NCBI GenBank assembly: GCA_012730015.1
Contig: JAAYBT010000118.1
Location: forward strand, 1 to 34,819
Length of the DNA stretch: 34,819 bases
Reading direction: 5' to 3'
Source of the DNA: Clostridiaceae bacterium
GTDB lineage: Bacteria > Bacillota > Clostridia > Acetivibrionales > DTU013
Shown: piece by piece, positions 28,491 to 34,665 of the stretch
Layout: every line of letters begins with the position of its first letter
Position numbering within the stretch: position 1 is the stretch's first letter
Position numbers and translations under genes: made by a program
Notes under the pieces: model-generated
The model's input: the letters and a program-made list of their open reading frames with translations, nothing else
What the model was told of the DNA's origin: nothing
Databases searched by the model: none

Positions 28491-29069
28491 TCATGCTCGC
28501 TTTATCATGCTTGCATATTTTAGAATATTTACTCCCAGCGTATTTGCTTGTCGTAGCCGCCTTTCCTGAGTCAGTATATCGCCGCATTTATCTGCTCTTG
28601 CTGTTAATCCATTTAATTCGCCCGGCACGCAAATTGCTCCGGATGAAAGGTAGTAGTTATGTATTATATTCAGGACTATGCTCTGGCCTCCGCCCTCACC
28701 TCTACCAACCGCTATTGCCCCTCCGACCTTTCCTTCTAAAGGCTTCTTGTCGCCGAACGCATAACTCCTGTCAAATAATGCCTTAAGCTGAGCACTAACA
28801 TTTCTATAATAGGTAGGAGAGCCAATAATAAGTGCATCACAAGAGGAGAACTCCTCACAAATAGAACTCATGTCATCATCCCTAATGGAACACTCTCTGG
28901 TTTGTGTGCAGCTCTCACATCCTATGCATGGCTTTATTATCTTTTCACTTAGAAAGAATTCCTTTACATCCCACCCTTGAGCCTTAAAAGGCTCCAAAGC
29001 AAGCCTAACTAAAATCTCGGTATTACCGCCTTTTCTCGGGCTACCGGATATGCCAATTACTTTCAACAA
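28491..29069 (-). CDS. Flavodoxin-fold iron-sulfur flavoprotein-like reductase
   Basis: The 192-residue protein belongs to the NADPH-dependent FMN reductase superfamily. The FMN phosphate loop is GISGSPRKGGNTEIL at residues 6-20. CIGCESCTQTREC near residue 48 resembles the compact cysteine motif that binds a 4Fe-4S cluster in archaeal and clostridial iron-sulfur flavoproteins. IIGSPTYYRNVSAQLKALFD is the second flavin-contact motif. It would move electrons between a donor and FMN; the partner is unknown. The start is one of two adjacent TTG codons (29069 or 29066) after a GGGGGGG run. A 28-bp palindromic region upstream suggests repression. It is the last core gene before the cassette array. 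Confidence 0.85.
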   Translation of the reverse strand: MLKVIGISGSPRKGGNTEILVRLALEPFKAQGWDVKEFFLSEKIIKPCIGCESCTQTRECSIRDDDMSSICEEFSSCDALIIGSPTYYRNVSAQLKALFDRSYAFGDKKPLEGKVGGAIAVGRGEGGGQSIVLNIIHNYYLSSGAICVPGELNGLTARADKCGDILTQERRLRQANTLGVNILKYASMIKRA

Positions 29070-29121
29070 ATCACCCCCCCTTAATAATACTTTTAAGTGC
29101 TATAACCCCATGTGTGAGGTT

Positions 29122-29149
29122 ATTATACCATAATTTATTATGGTATAAT
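29122..29149 (-). promoter_or_regulatory. Palindromic operator with -10 box upstream of the flavoprotein gene
   Basis: ATTATACCATAA and TTATGGTATAAT form a perfect 12-bp inverted repeat around 4 bases. On the minus strand its distal arm contains TATAAT, so a repressor bound here would cover the promoter. No regulator gene is adjacent. Confidence 0.6.
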
Positions 29150-29150
29150 T

Positions 29151-29191
29151 GTGCATGTGCATTTTCGCACCAGCGAAAAGCTTGCACGCAC
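29151..29191. other. Long hairpin at the edge between core genes and cassette array
   Basis: TTTTCGC-ACCA-GCGAAAA is a perfect stem-loop, extended by GTGCA/TGCAC and GTGC/GCAC with small internal loops. No T-run follows on either strand, so it is not a simple terminator. The rest of 29192-29464 holds no supported gene. Confidence 0.45.
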
Positions 29192-29464
29192 CTAAATTCC
29201 GCCGGAGGCGTATAATAGCCTCAAATAGCCTTTCCTTATAATGATGCGCCTGCTCCAGCATCATGTCCTTGACCTCTCTAAGTCTAATGTACCATTTCGT
29301 CCCAAACAGTCTTTTTTATTACCTTTTACCTTTATTAACATCCAATTGTATACCACCTTATGGTAAGCAATGTTATGCTGATCTCGGTAAAATCTCGGTA
29401 AAAGCCCCCGACGTTTCATGCAACGTTTCGTAATAAATGGGGGTTCCTATTGCGAAAATGAGTA

Positions 29465-29618
29465 GACCAACGCCGCTTTTGGACTAGCGGAGCCCCCCTT
29501 CCTTGGCGGCGCTTGCCGCCCGGTGAAGGAATGTGGTGCCTGCTCGCGCTCCTGCTGTCGATGGTATAAGGCTGGGTGACTTTCCCCTGGCACCCTTGCG
29601 CTGACTGCTTTGTTATGT
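29465..29618 (-). repeat. attC-like site A (after TrmO), decayed on one side
   Basis: On the minus strand the site opens with ACATAAC, a 3-base spacer and GCAGTCA. It keeps the inner GGTGCC/GGCACC arms and a GGCGGC/GCCGCC hairpin. The far end has only a poor core (GTTGGTC) and no box complementary to GCAGTCA. As the last site of the array it may be an inactive remnant. Confidence 0.5.
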
Positions 29619-29733
29619 AAAGTACCGCCCACCCTCCGGCCGCACGGCAAGGCCAAGGCTGGAGCCCCTTTTCTGTTCATATTAATTTATATAATATTCG
29701 TTGATATTTTCACCGCACCAAATTGAAATTCAA

Positions 29734-30189
29734 TTAGAAATAATGCTCCATTAATCTGTACACCCATTCCGGCACAGTAGCATTTTCCTTATAATCATAC
29801 ATTGGATAGTAAGGTTTGATATCTATTATTGGAGTTGAGTTAATTGCATCCAGCCCCTTTACAATCAGTGTATCATTTTTTAACGACATGATTTGAACTG
29901 CTGTTATTCCAATTTGATTTGGCCTATCCTTCCCTCTTTGAGAAAAGATGCCTACTAAAGGCATATCTTCTCTGTTTTGCGGCTTGCGCTGTATATGTTT
30001 ATCTCTTTCAAAATGTGCTTTATCTAAATAATAAATAATAATTGCATGAGAAAAATCATCTAAACCTTTTAGGCCACCTGAGTATTCTTCTTCTAATATG
30101 ATTTTTGATACATCCTCACCCCAAGTAGTGTCCTTTCTATTTTCTATTTCGTTACTCACGTAACCAATCGGATTTAATGATATAGTCAT
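29734..30189 (-). CDS. TrmO/TsaA-like tRNA methyltransferase (cassette gene)
   Basis: The 151-residue protein belongs to the UPF0066 family. E. coli TrmO in this family methylates N6-threonylcarbamoyladenosine at position 37 of certain tRNAs with S-adenosylmethionine. Signatures are NPIGYVSNEI at the start, GLKGLDDFSHAIIIYY, GIFSQRGKDRPNQIGIT (normally F-x-T-R-S-P-x-R-P-N-P-I-G) and LDAINSTPIIDIKPYYP. It is near the single-domain length and lacks the C-terminal extension of longer forms. AAAGGAG precedes the ATG. It sits between two attC-like repeats and is probably a mobile paralogue. Its target may differ from the housekeeping enzyme. Confidence 0.85.
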   Translation of the reverse strand: MTISLNPIGYVSNEIENRKDTTWGEDVSKIILEEEYSGGLKGLDDFSHAIIIYYLDKAHFERDKHIQRKPQNREDMPLVGIFSQRGKDRPNQIGITAVQIMSLKNDTLIVKGLDAINSTPIIDIKPYYPMYDYKENATVPEWVYRLMEHYF

Positions 30190-30316
30190 TATTCAATCTC
30201 CTTTACAAATTCCTCTTTATATAATATTTACTTTATACGTGGCGCATCCTTTTTACAGAGCGCTTGTTATTCGCCCGACGGCCGGAAGCCCGGGCGACGT
30301 CGATGGACTACATTTC

Positions 30317-30452
30317 GCAGAACGTGTTCGCACTCACGACATCCTTGAACCGGACCTCAGAGCCCTTCTCCTTAGCGGAGCTCCGCTCCCGGTGAGACGG
30401 TGTGGCAGACATGACCCGTGAGCACGCCCGAAGCGTGAAAATATTGTTCTCT
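30317..30452 (-). repeat. attC-like site F (between VOC and TrmO cassettes)
   Basis: On the minus strand the cores are AGAGAAC and GTTCTGC; here GTTC replaces GTTA at both ends, so the cores still pair over five bases. The inner boxes match poorly. A GCGGAGCTCCGC palindrome forms the apex. Outside the second core, a TCGCCCGG...CGGGCGA hairpin (30267-30296 region) is shared with sites C and D. Confidence 0.55.
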
Positions 30453-30593
30453 GATGTGAAGGGCTCTGCAAAGCCTAGCCGCCATGGACGGCGGCGCCCT
30501 TAAATAACTTTGAAAAACCACTTACTACATCATTTATAAAGATTACGACCACAATACTATCACTGTATATGTACTCTTATAATAAAGCGAAGG

Positions 30594-31016
30594 TTACCTA
30601 TCTGTCTGTTCTGTCATAAGTCCCCATCTAAAACCAAATTTGTCTATCAAACTACCTACACAGGAACTGTATGTCGTACTACGCAAAGGATAGATTATCG
30701 TACCTTCTTCTGATAAAATTCTATATGCTTGCTTAACCTCTTCTGCTGTATCAAATGTAATAGTCAAAAATATGGAAGTAGCTTTAGAATATTCTTGTTC
30801 CATTTCATCAGCAAGCATAAACCTCTGTCCTCCAATATATCCCTCTGAATGATATACGAATTTCTTTTGTTCCTCTGATAATTCAATATTCCAATCATGT
30901 TTGTCTGCATCACTATAATGCAATATATGACTGATTTTCAAATCAAAAGCTTTTTGATAAAAGCAAATCGCTTCTTCGCATCTTCCTTGAAAATGCAATG
31001 TAGGTGTAACAATCAT
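30594..31016 (-). CDS. VOC/PhnB-like glyoxalase-fold protein (cassette gene)
   Basis: The 140-residue protein resembles PhnB-like members of the vicinal oxygen chelate superfamily. It starts MIVTPTLHFQGRCEEAICFY, has HSEGYIGGQRFMLADEM in the middle, and ends with LIDKFGFRWGLMTE, the usual C-terminal strand. Relatives include resistance proteins, isomerases and binding proteins, so a specific activity cannot be assigned. The start is ATG 31016 or 31019; GGAGG at 8-base spacing favours 31016, and the longer ORF-track start lacks a ribosome binding site. It is a single-gene cassette between sites B and F. Confidence 0.82.
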   Translation of the reverse strand: MIVTPTLHFQGRCEEAICFYQKAFDLKISHILHYSDADKHDWNIELSEEQKKFVYHSEGYIGGQRFMLADEMEQEYSKATSIFLTITFDTAEEVKQAYRILSEEGTIIYPLRSTTYSSCVGSLIDKFGFRWGLMTEQTDR

Positions 31017-31143
31017 CATAATCCCCTCCGAAAAATATATAATCAATATTCCGCCTTATACAGCAATCGTGCATAGCAACCTTACATAGATAGAACCCAT
31101 GCATATCGGGCCACGGATGGCGCGTCCTTTTGCCCTCCATTTC

Positions 31144-31306
31144 AGAGAACGTCCCGGTTTTACGACGCCGACGAACCGGACCAGCGGAGTCCCTGGCGGT
31201 GCTTGCACCCGGTGAAGGAATGTGGTGTGCTGTAGGGACAATTATTTCAGGAACCAAATCCGGGACTCAGACCATGCACACCCTTGCGCCGACTGCTTTG
31301 TTATGC
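31144..31306 (-). repeat. attC-like site B (between YefM-YoeB and VOC cassettes)
   Basis: On the minus strand the site opens GCATAAC, AAA, GCAGTCG and ends GTTCTCT. The inner arms are GGTGTGC/GCACACC, a compensated change from the GGTGCC/GGCACC of sites A, C and E. The box before the second core is replaced by a CCGGTT/AACCGG hairpin, so the outer stem is incomplete. Confidence 0.6.
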
Positions 31307-31367
31307 GCAGTACCATCCACCTTCCAGCCGCACGGCAAGGCCAAGGCTGGAATTCCTTATAACTAAA

Positions 31368-31628
31368 TCAATCCTCATAATGTCCTTTACACGAAATAAT
31401 CATCAAATTGTTTTTATCATCAAAAACGTACACCAACCTATGTTCTTCGTTAATCCGTCTGCTCCAAGCCTTTCGATACTTTAGTGGTTCAGGTTTCCCA
31501 ATACCTTTTGATAAGCCATTTCTTTCAATATCTTTCACAAGATCATTAATACGTTTGAGTATCTTTTTATCTTGAGTTTGCCACGATAAATAATCATCCC
31601 AGGATCTATCCGACCATATTTTATTCAT
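31368..31628 (-). CDS. yoeB: YoeB-family toxin (cassette gene)
   Basis: The 86-residue protein matches YoeB, a ribosome-dependent mRNA endonuclease of the RelE fold. Signatures are MNKIWSDRSWDDYLSWQTQD, KRINDLVKDIERNG, GKPEPLKYRKAWSRRINEEH and a C-terminal IISCKGHYED, with the conserved arginine, glutamate, histidine and terminal tyrosine region. The ATG at 31628 overlaps the yefM stop by 8 bp and has GAGGTTAGTG upstream. Toxin-antitoxin cassettes are common in large chromosomal integrons, where they are thought to stabilise the array. Confidence 0.93.
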   Translation of the reverse strand: MNKIWSDRSWDDYLSWQTQDKKILKRINDLVKDIERNGLSKGIGKPEPLKYRKAWSRRINEEHRLVYVFDDKNNLMIISCKGHYED

Positions 31629-31875
31629 CACTAACCTCAATCAGTTCATGAACAGTTCCCTTTCCAGATGCAAGCTGTTCCATTGATCTGTCAATCATTG
31701 CAAGGTATTCTGCATTCCTCACTGCTTTTATCATTGAGTTGTATTCCTCTAGGCTTATTATTACTACATTCTTTTCATCTTTACGGGTAACAATTACTGT
31801 TTCACGATCATCAGTAACGCGATCACAATATTCCTTCAATTTATTTCTTATTGTTGAATAATTTACAGCCAACAT
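31621..31875 (-). CDS. yefM: YefM/Phd-family antitoxin (cassette gene)
   Basis: The 84-residue protein has the YefM/Phd N-terminal DNA-binding domain (MLAVNYSTIRNKLKEYCDRV, then VIVTRKDEKNVVIISLEEYN). An acidic C-terminal tail (VHELIEVSDE) follows that would neutralise YoeB. AAAGGAGATATTTG precedes the ATG. The pair has its own promoter and TGTAC-type operators, so expression does not depend on an integron promoter. Confidence 0.93.
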   Translation of the reverse strand: MLAVNYSTIRNKLKEYCDRVTDDRETVIVTRKDEKNVVIISLEEYNSMIKAVRNAEYLAMIDRSMEQLASGKGTVHELIEVSDE

Positions 31876-31898
31876 ATCAAATATCTCCTTTCACGTAC

Positions 31899-31926
31899 GT
31901 ACAATATTATGTACAATATATTGTAC
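31899..31926 (-). promoter_or_regulatory. YefM operator region
   Basis: GTACAATATATTGTAC (31911-31926) is a perfect 16-bp palindrome. A near copy, GTACAATATTATGTAC (31899-31914), overlaps it. TGTAC is the core of known YefM-YoeB operators. The palindrome overlaps the -10 box, consistent with autorepression. Confidence 0.7.
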
Positions 31927-31948
31927 CATTATTGCGCTTCATTTTCAA
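31920..31948 (-). promoter_or_regulatory. Promoter inside the yefM-yoeB cassette
   Basis: TTGAAA and TACAAT are separated by exactly 17 bp on the minus strand, 45 bp before the yefM ATG. Confidence 0.75.
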
Positions 31949-32019
31949 GAAATAATACACGTAGAGTGCATATTTTCGCCCGTGGTCGGAGACAGGGCGA
32001 CGTCGGTGGATGGTATTTC

Positions 32020-32238
32020 GCCTAACGTCTCGCAGTCGCGACGCCGATGAGCTGGACCCTCGAAACCCTTCTCCTTGGCGGTGCTTGCCACCTAGTATGT
32101 TGAGTGCGCTAGCACGAATTACCTTTACAACATACAAAGGAGCGAATCGGTGTGGTGCCTGCTCGCGCTCCTGCTGCCAATGGTATAAGATTGGATGTCA
32201 TTCTCCCTGGCACCCTTGCGCCGACTGCTTTGTTATGC
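32020..32238 (-). repeat. attC-like site C (between DUF3788/DUF3795 and YefM-YoeB cassettes)
   Basis: This is the best-formed site. On the minus strand it reads GCATAAC, AAA, GCAGTCG ... CGACTGC, GAGAC, GTTAGGC, so the outer boxes are fully complementary and both cores fit the integron consensus closely. Inner arms are GGTGCC/GGCACC and CTCCTT/AAGGAG. It contains a 53-bp hairpin segment identical to one in site E. Conserved hairpins continue outside both cores. Confidence 0.65.
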
Positions 32239-32383
32239 GTAGTGTTGCCCATCCTCCAGCCGCTCGGCGGAGTCAAAGCCGGATTTCCTTATTTATTCTT
32301 TTTTATTCTTTTTTCTTCTTTCAACATATATAAACATTACGCATCAATCTCGGTACAGAAAATGCTTATTTGCTTTGGTTTGA

Positions 32384-33114
32384 CTATTCATATTGAAATG
32401 GTACATAAGGTAAAACTGCCCATGTTATATCATCGGCTGAAATACTTCTTGGCTCTAATTGTCTGTAGCCAACAGTTGCGTTTTGACATGGATAAACAGC
32501 ACATTCTATACAGGTTTTATATTCTTTAGTTTGGAGACATTTCAATGGCTCGCACAACTCATTACCATCGCAATAACAATGACAGCCAGATGTATTACAT
32601 CCAGTGCAACGCATATTCCAATCGGGATTCCCATACACCGCAGTTAGATGTGGAATTAACATTTCTCTGAAATCTTCAGCAAGTCCTGTATAATGAACAC
32701 ACAAATCGCATCGGTGTCCGCATTTCCCATACACTGCATTTTCTTTTGGGAACGGTTTTCGATTAGGGTTTTTCTTGATTAAGACGAGTTTTTTTACTTC
32801 CTCTAAGGTTTTAAGGTTATCCACTCGTATCAAGAGCCATTTCCCATCATGAAGAGTGCGTTCTCTGTCATAAAGTTCTTGTATTTCTTTGGAGAATTCA
32901 TTACGCTGTGCATCAAATTTTTCTCGTTCTTTTTTACCGAGAATAAGCTGAAAATCATAGTGCTTCTCGTGTATATTAATAGAAAGAATGGTTTTTTTCC
33001 TTGACGAAACTTCAAGCAATCAATATCGTAATACTTGCCAGCTACTTCATCAAGTCGATATTTCCCACGCATAAATTTTACAGTTTCAAGCTTTACTTTA
33101 CCAAATTCGGTCAT
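32384..33114 (-). pseudogene. DUF3788-DUF3795 fusion gene with a frameshift at an A7 run (cassette gene)
   Basis: Two overlapping frames together make one protein of about 242 residues. The first part starts MTEFGKVKLETVKFMRGKYR (ATG 33114, after GGGGTG). It runs to RQGKK at an A7 run (32992-32998), then must shift by -1 (or gain one base) to continue as TILSINIHEKHYDFQLILGK. The N-terminal 130 residues resemble DUF3788. The C-terminal 90 resemble the cysteine-rich DUF3795 (CGHRCDLCVHY, then CTGCNTSGCHCYCDG), probably a metal-binding module. Without the shift, the first frame goes on through unrelated residues. Causes could be a mutation, a homopolymer sequencing error, or slippage at A-AAA-AAA. 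Function is unknown. Confidence 0.75.
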
Positions 33115-33264
33115 TATTCTTCACCCCGAGCTAATATAAATTTTGAGTGCTACAGTTTCAGTCTGCTTAAATAAATTATCCATACTGCACAATATCATAC
33201 CAATACGCAGAGCACCTTTTTCGCCCGACGACGGAGTCCGGGCGACGTCGGTGGAATGCATTTC

Positions 33265-33449
33265 ATATAACGGTTTGCATTTGCGACGCCTGCCTGCTTA
33301 CAGGAAGGCGCTTATGCCCGGGTGCCCTCCGGGCGGGCTAATGCGGCGACCGACTCGGTTAGCGGGCGGGTGTGAGCAGGAATGACATCATGCCCTGCTC
33401 ACAACGCCATGCTACATGCTTTGCCCTTTATGCAAATGCGTTGTTATGT
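33265..33449 (-). repeat. attC-like site D (between GNAT and DUF3788/DUF3795 cassettes)
   Basis: On the minus strand it reads ACATAAC, AAC, GCATTTGC ... GCAAATGC, AAACC, GTTATAT. The outer boxes differ in sequence from those of sites C and E but remain fully complementary, and the 3-base and 5-base spacers are the same. Inner arms TGTGAGCAGG/CCTGCTCACA also pair. This covariation is strong evidence for a folded site. Confidence 0.65.
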
Positions 33450-33497
33450 AAAGTTGCGCGCCCCTCGAAGCCAGAGATTGACAGGACGTCAGTCCCA

Positions 33498-34331
33498 TTA
33501 ATTCTTTGAGTTTAAGCTAAACCAATACACATTATACTCATATTCTTTAATAAATCCCAGTTTTTCAGCTAAGTTATAAGATGCTACATTATCTTTCATA
33601 CAGTCCCAATATGAATTAGCTCCAAGATTCATATGTGCTTTTTTTACCTCTTGTGCTACTAATTCGGCAAAACCCCTGCGTCGATAATCCTTTACTGTTT
33701 CAATACCTATTGTATATGTTGAACCTGCAATAAATCCTGTGTACGCAGTACTCACAATCCATTTATCTGTAGTAATACAGTACCCAACACCTTTAGATAA
33801 AAAATTAGTCTTTGTCCCCCAAAAACTTTCAATGATATTTAATAAAAACTCAATATTTTCATACTCTTTTGATTTTTCCAAAACATTACTTATTGACTGA
33901 AGATAGAAACCTTGTGGAACATGACTAACTTGATTAATGTTGAAATCTGACTTTTTGAATGTATAGACAATTTGTTTTCCAACACAAAGACCTCTAGACG
34001 AGAAAACATCTTCAATTGTCTGTTCCCATCCAGGGTCACCACTTACCTCAAAATCATTGAAGCCAACATCCTTGAGCCTTTGAACCAAATATCCATCTAT
34101 AAAAGAATTTAATCCACTGATAAATGTATTATTTTCACAATCTCCTATTAAATGAAAGCCTTCCATTCCTTTGCACCAAATTAAGGCTGTTATCGGATTA
34201 TCCTTACTATCAACAAAAATCCATCCAGGATTATTACCATCAACAACCGCAATAGCTTCTGGCCTAAACTTATTTTTTCGTTCAATTAAATCTTTGACTA
34301 AATAAAAATCTTCATTATGTAGCTCAATCAT
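33498..34331 (-). CDS. GNAT-family acetyltransferase (cassette gene)
   Basis: The 277-residue protein has two parts. The N-terminal 130 residues (DFYLVKDLIERKNKFRPEA, WIFVDSKDNPITALIWCKG) look like a degenerate GNAT-like repeat. The C-terminal 130 residues carry a standard acetyl-CoA-binding region, TIGIETVKDYRRRGFAELVA, followed by SYWDCMKDNVASYNLAEKLG. This layout resembles the GNAT_acetyltran group. The substrate is unknown; acetyltransferases, including antibiotic-modifying ones, are frequent cassette genes. The ATG at 34331 begins 67 bp after site E. Confidence 0.85.
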   Translation of the reverse strand: MIELHNEDFYLVKDLIERKNKFRPEAIAVVDGNNPGWIFVDSKDNPITALIWCKGMEGFHLIGDCENNTFISGLNSFIDGYLVQRLKDVGFNDFEVSGDPGWEQTIEDVFSSRGLCVGKQIVYTFKKSDFNINQVSHVPQGFYLQSISNVLEKSKEYENIEFLLNIIESFWGTKTNFLSKGVGYCITTDKWIVSTAYTGFIAGSTYTIGIETVKDYRRRGFAELVAQEVKKAHMNLGANSYWDCMKDNVASYNLAEKLGFIKEYEYNVYWFSLNSKN

Positions 34332-34398
34332 TATTCCTTACCCAGAGCCTTCCCTAGTATTCCCGTGCCCGGACGGCATGGTTTTTGCACTGTCTTTC

Positions 34399-34618
34399 TG
34401 CTAACGTCTCGCAGTCGCGAAGCCGATGAGCAGTGACCCGCGCTAACCCTTCTCCCTGGCGGTGCTTGCCACCTAGTATGTTGAGTGCGCTAGCACGAAT
34501 TACCTTTACAACATACAAAGGAGCGATTCGTTGTGGTGCCTGCTCGGGCTACTTCTGTTAATGGTATAAGGTCAGATGTCTTTCCCCAGGCACCCTTGCG
34601 CCGACTGCTTTGTTAGCT
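34399..34618 (-). repeat. attC-like site E (between the edge-cut gene and the GNAT cassette)
   Basis: On the minus strand it reads AGCTAAC, AAA, GCAGTCG ... CGACTGC, GAGAC, GTTAGCA, with the same outer boxes and spacers as site C. It shares GGTGCC/GGCACC arms and a 53-bp segment identical to one in site C. The first core lies 47 bp after the stop of the edge-cut gene. Confidence 0.65.
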
Positions 34619-34665
34619 GATGTCGGACGGCCCATGACTCGGAGCAAGCCACGGATGGCTTGCCC

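Noticed and set aside
29100-29306. Open minus-strand frame reading FGTKWYIRLREVKDMMLEQA, faintly like a regulator fragment
   Set aside because: It has no start codon at the right end, an in-frame stop just upstream, overlaps the flavoprotein operator, and no family is recognised with confidence.
29371-29377. Lone GTTATGC resembling an attC core
   Set aside because: No partner core or complementary boxes are found nearby; a 7-bp match can be chance.
29447-29680. 77-residue minus-strand ORF
   Set aside because: It lies inside attC-like site A and its flank, is rich in Arg, Gly and Pro as expected from translating a GC-rich repeat, and has no ribosome binding site or family match.
30943-31257. 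104-residue ORF (and 31056-31241) upstream of the VOC gene
   Set aside because: It translates site B and then runs into the VOC gene in another frame; the residues are low-complexity products of the repeat.
33143-33385. 80-residue plus-strand ORF
   Set aside because: It is confined to site D and its flanking hairpin, with no ribosome binding site.
29465-34618. CRISPR array or MITE family as explanation for the repeats
   Set aside because: The repeats are too long and variable, the spacing holds whole genes, and there are no short identical repeats with uniform spacers. MITEs would show terminal inverted repeats and target duplications, which are not seen.
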